DNA from: Ephydatia muelleri
Taxonomy: Eukaryota; Porifera; Demospongiae; Spongillida; Spongillidae
Direction of reading: 5' to 3'
NCBI GenBank assembly: GCA_013339895.1
Contig: JABACO010000006.1
Coordinates: 12,953,126-13,017,125, forward strand
Length of the DNA stretch: 64,000 nucleotides
Shown: one piece after another, positions 55,746 to 64,000 of the stretch
Layout of the letters: each line of letters opens with the position of its first letter
Position numbering within the stretch: position 1 is the stretch's first letter
Translations under genes and position numbers: made by a program
The notes under the pieces: generated by a model
Told to the model about the DNA's origin: nothing
The model's input: the letters and a program-made list of their open reading frames with translations, nothing else
Databases searched by the model: none

Positions 55746-58177
55746 ATTTTGTCCCCCCGGACAATATCTGCTAGTGGATTCTGTTCCCCACGGACAGAAT
55801 CCGCTAGCAGATATTGTCCCCCAGCATTATGGAGGATAAAGAGTACGAGAGTATTTTCAGCTTTGTAGACTCTGATATATATCCCGCGCTGGATATCAGA
55901 AGGTGTGCTGTACCAGTGTTCGGCACCAAGTTATACATCGATCACCTTCCCTTATTGTATTGTGTTTATACATATTGGAGTGCAGAACGTCTAAACATAA
56001 ATCAACAATTGTGTTTTCTCATGCAGAGAAACTATTTTTTCAGATGCCAAGCAGAATATCTCGTCAGTGCAGGACGCATGAATGCTGACTATAGGATATG
56101 AAAAAGGGAAAACCAAAGGTATAGCAAATGAGCCTTCTCATTTTACGTACTTAGCGGTGAAATCTTTCTGTAGGAATACGATGTCGGCTGCCTAGTAATG
56201 TTGCTCAATAGTCACAAAGATCAAAGAAAGGGAGACAAACTTGTTAAGAGGTTTATAGGGTCTTATGCAGTGGAAGAGTATGTTGGGAAAGGTATTGAAC
56301 ATTCCTGGAACAGGGAAAGTACTGTAGACCGAAAGAGTTCCATCCAAGAAAGGTGTGGTTTCAAATTTAAGATGATGCTGTAATGAATATTCAATTCAAT
56401 TCGTTTTATAGCAAGGCATGTGTTCTCTTACATGTGCACTATCACTAATGTATATGATCTACATATAGATATGGGTTTTCATATGTTTAAAGAAGTCATG
56501 TTTCCAGAGGATAGCCATTACATCACAATCATCACCATTCACCAAGTAGTGTTTTGTACCTATTCCTTAAAAATTTATCTCAGTTGCTGAATAAAGATGT
56601 AACCACAAACCCTGTACTGCATTCAACATTAGAAGACTTCAACTGAACCTGTCAATACACATGCATGATGGTCTTCCTTCAAGCTGGTAAATGAAAAGTA
56701 GTATTTTAAATTATGCATCCTGTGCTAAATTATTTCAACAGGAGAGAGTAATGAAATAAGTGACAGTGCATCAAGACAAGCTTAACCTGTAAATGCACAT
56801 GGTAAATTGATAGCATTGATTAAGATGGTTTTTGAAATACGTCAAGTTAACTAGTAATGTCTTTTTGATTGTTGAGTGTTACCATGTATGGCTGCAGAGT
56901 CCTGGAAAGAACCAAATAACAAAGCAAGAGTTCTTAATGAGCATATTCAGGATATCCATTCCAAACGTTCTGGAGTTGACAATCATGGTAACAAAGCCCA
57001 CCATGAAAAACGTGCAGTGATTGATGTGGATGACTGTACATTGCCTAACATTGCTGAGAATGTTGATGCTTGGTGGATGGAAGAATTTCAGTTAACAGGC
57101 GTGAGATTGAGATGGCTCGCAGCACCCGTTATGAACAGTGGTCAGTACGTTCTAGCAAACCAGTACTTATAGAGGTTCAGGATTTCAAGATGTATGGACT
57201 TGTAATGAACTTTTCAATTGAAAAGGAACGATTCATTTAGATGTTACATGATCCTGCTGGCCATTGGCTAACTATTAGTAATGTTGGAACTGAGAAGCCA
57301 TATGTTCTTCAGGTCTATGACAGTCTCTATTCATCATGTTCTTTGAGAACAAATAGCTTGTCTTCTGCACACTGATATGCCAAACATCCCATTAGAATAT
57401 GTGACTGTACATAAGCAGTATGGCAGTCAGGACTTTGGTCATTTTTCTTTAGCATATGCATGCAGCAGCTCTTTGCTATAATGAACTGCCAGGAAATTAT
57501 GTATACAACCAAACTAAACTACGCTGGCACCTTATATCATGTCTGGAAAATAAAAGGTTTTCAATGTTTCCATTCACATCGTATCGTCGTCAAGCCATGA
57601 AAATTATTCCAATCAAAAAATAAGAGTTTTCTGCAAGTGTAGAATGCCGCAACTACCAGACATCACTATGATTTGCTGCAGCCTCTGCAAAGAACGTTTC
57701 CATGGTGATGTGTGCATTGGCCCTCTCCCACGTGATACTAGGCAGCAGAAGAAAAGATGGCTCTGTCCTTTGTGCACTGAATAACACTGATCATTTATAC
57801 ATGTTTATTGTTTAGCTTATCATTACTGTCGTGCACGAGTTGATTTAATCCTTGTCATAACAAGATTGAATGACCTAGCCGTGAGCGATAATATTGTACA
57901 TGTATATACATTTTCAAGACACATGCATGGTTGCTTTACTTATTGAACGAATTAGGTAGTCCGTAGGCTTGCCTTAGCTTAATAGGACCAATTTCAATTC
58001 ATGAGAGACAGCCTGTTCTAGGACAAGGGGGCGGGAGGGGGGGGGGGGGGGGGGGGGGGGGAGTTCGGACGACGACATATTCTTAGGTGAGGGACAAGAT
58101 AGGCTAAGGAAAAGTGTTTCCCCCTGACAGAATCCGCTAGCAGGATGTGTCCCCCTAGACAATTTTACGGGGAGGGG
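55746..58177 (+). mobile_element. Gutted Ginger1-type transposon, copy 2
   Basis: Counterpart of 9271-11707. It holds an uninterrupted N-terminal piece (55829-56101), the GPY/F piece (56198-56383), the Ulp1 piece and the PHD-like finger (to 57784). A G-run lies at 58037-58060. The right terminal motif is slightly truncated (AATTTTACGGGGAGGGG). No integrase core. Confidence 0.6.
56888..57784 (+). pseudogene. Inactive Ulp1-PHD piece, copy 2
   Basis: Counterpart of 10409-11314. It shares the Phe in place of the catalytic Cys (QYGSQDFGHF), so that loss predates the duplication. It has its own additional stop near 57238 and a frame change near 57110. The finger reads ICCSLCKERFHGDVC, then WLCPLCTE and stop. 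Confidence 0.7.
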
Positions 58178-59220
58178 CCAGCTTTGACGCCGGCTAATCC
58201 TTTAACAGCAGCATCTGGTTCTATTCGAGGCGCCTCTTCTTGTATCTCAATCCTTCAATAGCATGCAATTTCGGAATGTGATGGAGTGAGCTGTCATTGC
58301 TTTTGCACTTGGCACACTGCTGCATTGATTCCTCTCACGGTCGGTTCCTTCTGCTAGATCAAGGCCATGTTATTGAGGCGTCTTTCAACACGCATTGCTT
58401 TTCTTCTCATTTCTGGGCGCCGGATTTAGTATGGTAGCTGCTCATTCTCGACCTCGCTCGTTAAAAAGGAAGTGTCACCTAAAACCAGAGATAATATATC
58501 CATGCTAAAACTCTGTCATTGGTTTTAACGGTCTGGGCTCCGAAAACATTTCGACTACTCGTAACGACCTAGCCGTGAACAAGCCACGGCCCGGGAGCGT
58601 GCCGGTCATGGGCGTGGCTCTAAACCCCCCCCCCCCCCCTCCCCACCATAGTAAATAATACAGATAGAATTAGTATTTCAATAATATTATTTCAAATCAA
58701 GGCGGATGGAATAATAGAAATACATAAACAAATGGATTTTATTACATAATGGCTCTAATAGAACTGATTTTCAGTAGCTAGTTAAACGTATGTCAATTAA
58801 GATGAGGTCTCTCTTTTTTCAAGATTGCAATAAATTTTAATGTCTATATTCTTAGACCACTGCATTGCAGCCTAACCAGGAAAAATTGAAGTACAAAATT
58901 CATTTAAACGACCAAGCCCATCATATATCAGTGTGTTTTCAACATCTCGGCCGAGCTGCTGATCACTTTCCTTTCAGTCGCCGTCTGGGGCGACTGGCCC
59001 GCGGGTGCTTGTTCGCTTCTTTCCTGTCCCTTTTACACTCCTACGCAAAGGATTCAGCATCTGCTGTACTGCAAGAAAGTAATCACACAAGTGAACTTGA
59101 GACTTCATCCCTACTCTCAGAGAAGCCAAAGCTTCTGATACCTACTCCAGAATTTTTTCCTAGGGGAGATGGGACTAGATCCAAACGAGAGTGCAATACC
59201 AAAACTAAGCGTGCAAACTG

Positions 59221-60051
59221 ATGCGACAAAACAGTAAAAAGATGACTGTACCATGTCAACCAGCAGTTGAAGTTGAAAGCTACGTTCCTCTGGCTCAAGA
59301 TGAAGTCCAACACTGGGTACCAGGGTTGACAACAGAAGATAAGAAAATGATTACAAGTGGTGGGTGGCTAAGTGATGAGATTGTAGATGCTGGTCAGAAA
59401 CTGCTGAAATCAATGTATCCTCATATACAAGGGCTTCAAGAGGTTGCACTGGGTATGGTCTTGTCATATAGCATTGCAAAAAGTGAGTTCATTCAGATTA
59501 GGAACACTGGAAAACACCATTGGGTAACAGTTTCAAATATCAACTGCAATGATGAAGAGATACATGTCTATGACTGTGCATCAGGTAGTCCAACTAGTTC
59601 TCTATTAAACCAGATTGCAAGCATTGTTTGCACTCCCAAAGACATTATCAAACTTACCTACTTTGATGTGCAAATGCAGCAAGGTTGTGATGACTGTGGG
59701 CTATTTGCAATAGTATTTGCTACTTCATTGGCTAGAGGAGAACAACCAGGTAGCTTCTTCTATCAGCAAAAGGCAATGAGGAAGCACTTAGTTGATTGCC
59801 TTGAGAAGCAAAATATTACTGCATTTCCAATACAAAAGATAAGACGCTATGGATCTAAAGTGAGGCACTCAGCAAATATACCAATACATTGTGTTTGCAG
59901 ATTGCCAAAATTGGAAGGAATTATAATGATTGAGTGTAGTTATTGTGGAACATGGTATCATATTGACTTATGTGTGTCAGTATCTGCAGATTCCCAACAA
60001 CCACATACAAAGTGGGCTTGTGTGAGATGTAAAAGTTGGACTGATAATTAG
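59221..60051 (+). CDS. Ulp1 (C48) cysteine protease with C-terminal PHD-like finger
   Basis: 276 codons, uninterrupted. Residues 40-200 form an Ulp1-type SUMO/NEDD8-protease fold with catalytic His100 (GKHHWVTVSN), Asp118 (IHVYDCAS), oxyanion Gln154 and Cys159 (QQGCDDCGLFA), all present. Residues 224-270 form a C4HC3 finger: C224, C226, C239, C242, H247, C251, C267, C270, with an aromatic W before the last Cys pair. It resembles the dead Ulp1-PHD parts of the Ginger relics but is clearly diverged. It may therefore be the C-terminal part of another Ginger-type transposase, or a domesticated protease. The upstream + frame 58865-59221 (ending SKRECNTKTKRAN) overlaps its start by one base in a different frame and may include a real upstream exon. 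A decayed piece of this gene lies at 62490-62640. Confidence 0.8.
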   Translation: MRQNSKKMTVPCQPAVEVESYVPLAQDEVQHWVPGLTTEDKKMITSGGWLSDEIVDAGQKLLKSMYPHIQGLQEVALGMVLSYSIAKSEFIQIRNTGKHHWVTVSNINCNDEEIHVYDCASGSPTSSLLNQIASIVCTPKDIIKLTYFDVQMQQGCDDCGLFAIVFATSLARGEQPGSFFYQQKAMRKHLVDCLEKQNITAFPIQKIRRYGSKVRHSANIPIHCVCRLPKLEGIIMIECSYCGTWYHIDLCVSVSADSQQPHTKWACVRCKSWTDN

Positions 60052-60172
60052 TGCTGTTTCTTTGTCAATGATTGTCAATGATTTACACTAAGTGTGCTTG
60101 TCCACTTAATTGTGTTATCATGTTTTCAGTCATATTTATGAAGAAATAAATGCAAATATTTATACATTTTAA

Positions 60173-60425
60173 TTGGAAACATTTGGTCCCGGACCAAATG
60201 TCGCTGCCACATTTGGTCCGGGACAAAATATAGCAGCCATATATGGTCCTACCGAACAGAATATGGATGCGACATTTGGTCCTCGGGCGGACATAATATG
60301 GCATGGTGGGACCGAATATGGCAGCCACATTCTGTCCGGTAGGACCAAATATGGCAGCCAAATTTGGTCCCGGACCAAATTTGGCTGCCATAATCGGTCC
60401 GCCGGACAATTTTCAGGTAGGACAT
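60173..60425. repeat. Hairpin cluster of TTTGGTCC/GGACCAAA motifs
   Basis: At least eight alternating copies of ATTTGGTCC(CGG)ACCAAAT and of its partner ATGGCAGCC/GGCTGCCAT, in both orientations, giving many overlapping hairpins. It lies 120 bp after the Ulp1-PHD stop. The layout resembles the GTCCC/GGGAC hairpins at the ends of the Ginger relics and may be the terminal region of a related element. Confidence 0.7.
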
Positions 60426-60554
60426 TTTGTGCCGTGACAGGTCCCACGCATCGCGCATACAGATGTGCAATGAAAACCGAAACACTCATTTTGTATTCAG
60501 GAAAAGAGTTTTTAAGTTGAATCACAATCGACTATCTTTACTGTCTATTTGCAT

Positions 60555-60579
60555 CCTGAAGTGTGTACAGTGGTACACA
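60555..60579. repeat. Recurring palindrome GTGTACA-N2-3-GTACACAAATTA
   Basis: First of four: 60557 (GTGTACAGTGGTACACAAAT), about 60901 (GTGTACACCTGTACACAAAT), about 61049 (GTGTACAGGTGTACACAAAT) and about 61903 (GTGTACAGGTGTACAC). The first three are all followed by TA. These could be binding sites or the ends of very short elements. Confidence 0.6.
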
Positions 60580-61176
60580 AATTACCCCATTCATTTTGTT
60601 GCATCATATCTCATACCAGGAGTGAGCATTTAACACAATTTTTGAAAATCTATACCCCCTGTGGTGATGCTAAATTGTGGCTAAACTTCTCATGAATATG
60701 CTAATTTTGGCTTATTGCAATAACTGCTCATAATTCAGTTATCCACAGCACTACAGAACACTGCAAAAGTGAGAGATTTAAAAAACATGATGGGAGCATT
60801 CTCAATAAGTCAAATTTTATACATATAGTTTGTTTTGTATGTACATTACAAAAATGCTGTTTCTTTTGAGTAATCACTTTTACTTTCAAATGCTCTAATT
60901 TGTGTACACCTGTACACAAATTACATTGCTTTACGTTAGTAGTATTATGCTTTCAAAAAAGTCTTGAAAGTCATAGAGGGCATGATATAGTAACTATGTA
61001 TTGTGAAATTATTCATGTGGTTCTATCAAGAAAGTTTTGCAGTAAAATGTGTACAGGTGTACACAAATTAGTCCTATGTAGAAGAATGATGTTTATTGCA
61101 AAATAAATTCAAATTCAAATCACTTATATGCATCCAAAATCAACAACAATGCAACTGACACTTCCTCTACCTATGC

Positions 61177-61626
61177 CTCCACAACTAGTACTCACACCTC
61201 CACTAGTACTCGCGCCTCCACTAATACTCGTGCCTCCACTAGTACTCACACCTCCACTAGTACTTGCGCCTCCACTAGTACTCGCGCCTCCACTAGTACT
61301 CGCGCCTCCACTAGTACTCGCGCCTCCACTAGTACTTGCGCCTCCACTAGTACTCGTGCATCCACTAGTACTCGTGCCTCCACTAGTACTTGCGCCTCCT
61401 CTAGTACTTGCGCCTCCACTAGTACTCGCGCCTCCACTAGTACTCGTGCCTCCACTAGTACTCGTGCCTCCACTAGTACTCGCGCCTCCACTAGTACTTG
61501 CGCCTCCACTAGTACTCGTGCCTCCACTAGTACTCGTGCCTCCACTAGTACTTGCGCCTCCACTAGTACTCGCGCCTCCACTAGTACTCACACCTCCACT
61601 AGTACTCGCGCCTCTACTACTCGCGC
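61177..61626. repeat. 18-bp minisatellite, ~24 units
   Basis: Unit CCTCCACTAGTACTCGCG with T/C variants at three positions. Six-residue periodic frames (STSGGA on -, PLVLAP on +) are open because 18 is a multiple of three. No evidence of expression. Confidence 0.95.
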
Positions 61627-62031
61627 TTCCGCCGTTTGTTCTGCGTTCTGCGTACACGCGCACCTGCTCTTCTCTCCATCAAAACCACTCGCTAAGATTT
61701 ATTATTTTTTTTAAGTTTTATTTACTTTTCTAATTAGTTTAATTGACAGATAACAATCAATTTTTATTGTATGTTTAATTGACCATCTATTATTAATGTA
61801 TTGTGTACTCATGTATTGATTTTGGAGTTACAATTGTGATTAATTACAAAGATAAGGTAGGGTAAGTAATTTGTGCTCCCCTGTACACATATACCCTAAT
61901 ACGTGTACAGGTGTACACACGGATGCAAATAGACATTACTAAATGTATTTAATTTATTCGAGATACATAAACCACTTCTCGTAAAGATATTATGCTTTCC
62001 AGGTATTGAAAATACTGTACACACACACACA
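61627..62031. other. AT-rich non-coding interval
   Basis: Includes the fourth GTGTACAGGTGTACAC palindrome near 61903 and a short (AC)n run at 62020. No gene seen. Confidence 0.6.
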
Positions 62032-62049
62032 CAAATGACAGACATCACG

Positions 62050-62320
62050 TTGATACCACAAGAACATCAAACAAACACATGCACACACAAAGTCACTTCA
62101 GTAAGTGGCATAATATTGAGACAGCTCAGACCTCAGAGGCCATGGCTGCCCTCGTGTAGGGGTCCAAATTCATATCCACACGTCTGCCTTCAAACACAAG
62201 CTTGGAGGACTGCTCAGCAAAAAACTGCACCTAGTGACTGGATGGATGGTGATGTCAGATCTACACCAACTGAGGTGTTCAGCGGTGTCTGCCCTCCATG
62301 GCCATCCAGTGAGGTATCTG
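62050..62320. repeat. Dispersed repeat shared with 12358-12640
   Basis: ACCACAAGAACATCAAACAA through GACTGGATGGATGGTGATGT, over 90% alike by eye to the insertion in segmental copy 1. In copy 1 it continues into 12660-12990, here into unrelated text. Class unknown. Confidence 0.75.
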
Positions 62321-62489
62321 TACGTAACGTAACAATGTGCCATTCTGCACTTAGTTAAGTAACAATCCGCAATTGTACATACGTAACCCACCTTTACAAA
62401 AATGTGGTTGGTCGTCTATTACGTGCTAATTGATGCGCATCCACCCCTCGTCGGATGGGGTGGGGTGGGGCTGGCCTTGGGTGCATGCA

Positions 62490-62640
62490 CGTGCTAGTTC
62501 TCTATTCAACCAGATTGCATGTTGTTTGCACTACATTATCAAACTTACGCACATTGATGTGCAAATGCAGCAAGGTTGAGATGACTGTGGGCTATTTGCA
62601 ATAGCCGCATTTGCTACTTTGTTGGCTAGAGGAGAACAAT
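62490..62640 (+). pseudogene. Fragment of the Ulp1-PHD gene
   Basis: Matches 59595-59745 (CTAGTTCTCTATTNAACCAG, then ATGTGCAAATGCAGCAAGGT, then GATGACTGTGGGCTATTTGC) with several deletions and substitutions, including loss of the TGT that precedes the active-site block. Dead. Confidence 0.8.
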
Positions 62641-62998
62641 TGAGTTTTTAAATTGAAATTTCGGACGATCGAATTATGACATGATTGGCGTTTCATAGGC
62701 CTCTGTCCCTCCAAAGTGTGTAGCTCCGCTTTTGGAAGCCGTGGGACTGGGGACGCTGAAACTACAGAACCAAGGTGTTCCCTTTCATGGATCCTGCCCA
62801 CATCCTTTTGACCACTGTGCTTAACCACACCCCTAAATGCACACGTACACACCATGCACATGCACCAACGCATTTAATCTATGATCAACTGCACTGTAGG
62901 AGAACCAATAGACTCACATATATGGAAATTGTACAAACATACGTTGCAGAAATCTGGTCATCAATAAAATGCTAACATGCACAAGTACCAAACAGTGA

Positions 62999-63586
62999 TC
63001 ATGAGTCCATATTTTCGATCATCTTAAGAAATTTGTAACAATGATACTGCGATTTCTCATCATCATGAACCAAGCGCACCGCTTCCCTCGCTTCCTGAAG
63101 GTTAAACGCTGAATAATCAGTAGGCCTGTCACCTTTCAAGTCTTCCATAACGCTGTACAGCTCCTCATTTAATTCCAACTTGGTACGCAGATTGTTCCAC
63201 TTTTTCCTTGCTTCCTCTCGGTCGACTAAGACGTCTTCATAACCCTTGTCTCCGTTGATTACCATATCTAACTGGGAAAGGTAGTATATCGCGAAATCTT
63301 CTTCGCCAAGTACTTTGGTTATACATTTCATCTCTAGTATGTACGGTATCTCCCCAACAATTCGTACCCTTTTTATGTGTAGAACCCGTTCTGCCAAAGC
63401 GTTCACGGTTGTTACGAATTTCTCATCCTGGGAAGAGAAACGGAGAAGTTGTTCCTGTCGCTGTTGAGCCAATTTAAGACGCAGCTCATGGAAATTGCTT
63501 ATAAGTCTTTCAACTCTATCCTTTTGACCACCAACAGTTATAACAACGGGTGCTAGAGTCTCCACAACGGGTGCTAGAGTCTCCAT
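62999..63586 (-). CDS. Hypothetical 195-aa coiled-coil protein
   Basis: Complete open frame on -, ATG at 63586. It begins with a direct repeat (METLAPVV twice), then a charged helical stretch with heptad-like spacing (RVERLISNFHELRLKLAQQR), a middle part (ILEMKCITKVLGEEDFAIYY) and an acidic/basic helical C-terminus (VDREEARKKWNNLRTKLELN). No signal peptide, membrane segment or named domain recognised. The 16-bp repeat-containing start (ACGGGTGCTAGAGTCTCC twice on +) suggests a recent small duplication. On - upstream there is a TATATTTA and a TGACGTAA (CRE-like) within 70 bp, compatible with a promoter. A single exon is possible; its function is unknown. Confidence 0.6.
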   Translation of the reverse strand: METLAPVVETLAPVVITVGGQKDRVERLISNFHELRLKLAQQRQEQLLRFSSQDEKFVTTVNALAERVLHIKRVRIVGEIPYILEMKCITKVLGEEDFAIYYLSQLDMVINGDKGYEDVLVDREEARKKWNNLRTKLELNEELYSVMEDLKGDRPTDYSAFNLQEAREAVRLVHDDEKSQYHCYKFLKMIENMDS

Positions 63587-64000
63587 TTATTTTTGAGTAA
63601 ACACTAATACTTACGTCATGAACGTGACTCTCTAAATATACGCACGCATTGTGTGTCGCTGGGCAACCGATGCCAGGGGATGCATATATTTGATGAAGAT
63701 CATTACTTCTTTCACTTCAGGTGCGAAGCCACGAAATTTAACCCATGGTAGGTGTGTTTTCGTGACTTATGACCATATGCATTTCATGCTTTAACACTTT
63801 TTCAGTGATCTCGTGCTGCTTCATTTTTTCAATGTGTACTTGATGGGTCTTTTATTTTGCAGGTGCAAAGTGGATTGATGTGGGTGGTGTGTGGGGGTCT
63901 TTTTGTGCCTCATTTTTTCAATTATTGTGTGATCTCCATTTGCTTGCCCCATTTTGAGCTCTTCTGTGCTTCTTTGTCATTGAGATAGGACGAGGACACT
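63587..64000. other. Right flank, no gene seen
   Basis: Possible promoter side of the 195-aa gene; otherwise T-rich text with no supported frame or element. Confidence 0.5.

Larger units (their letters stand above)
45643..59045 (+). repeat. Segmental duplication, copy 2
   Basis: Same order and strand as 1-13640. It starts within the last Calx-beta exon (the shared part may extend further left beyond the window for copy 1) and ends at about 59045, immediately before the Ulp1-PHD gene. See copy 1 for the internal differences. Confidence 0.95.

Noticed and set aside
61124-61733. 179-201 codon frames (STSGGA, PLVLAP repeats)
   Set aside because: Artefact of the 18-bp minisatellite, open on both strands equally.

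Overview
The window is animal nuclear DNA, most likely from a non-bilaterian such as a demosponge. The evidence is short phase-consistent GT-AG introns, a kelch-Roc-COR-Death GTPase, a receptor built of EGF/FN3/Calx-beta modules, and a dense load of BEL, Ginger-like and foldback/MITE elements. The sponge assignment is inferred from protein architectures, not proven.

Three host genes can be modelled with confidence. (1) A kelch-Roc-COR-Death gene on + at 20588-25223 has six exons whose lengths sum to exactly 1081 codons. (2) A single-pass receptor gene on + at 38988-46549 has FN3 modules, four Calx-beta domains, a TM helix and a short tail. A second copy of its last exons opens the window (1-912). 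(3) A 195-codon gene on - lies at 62999-63586. An Ulp1-type cysteine protease fused to a PHD-like finger (59221-60051) is open and keeps its catalytic residues. A broken TBC1D8/9-like 5' gene portion lies at 27600-29300.

The largest structure is a segmental duplication: 1-13640 is repeated at 45643-59045 in the same order and strand, a few percent diverged by eye. Each copy holds the receptor 3' end, a MITE family, lysine/arginine-rich repeat-peptide relics, short LTR-retroelement fragments, an ~820 bp foldback, a piece of a kelch-GTPase paralogue, and a gutted Ginger1-type transposon (transposase N-terminus, GPY/F region, Ulp1 and PHD domains, no integrase core). The copies differ by clean events, notably a 933 bp TTAA-flanked insertion only in copy 2 and a ~1.1 kb insertion/duplication only in copy 1.

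Between the copies are: a 3 kb tandem pair (13739-19186), each unit starting with a perfect 129 bp palindrome and carrying a basic repeat-peptide exon on -; the kelch-GTPase gene; the TBC-like relic; a ~1.8 kb 37-bp minisatellite; a young-looking BEL/Pao element (32002-37434) sitting inside another minisatellite; and the receptor gene. The right flank (60.1-62 kb) has hairpin clusters, recurring 20-odd-bp palindromes and an 18-bp minisatellite. Many long open frames in the window lie in GT/CA or minisatellite DNA and are not genes.
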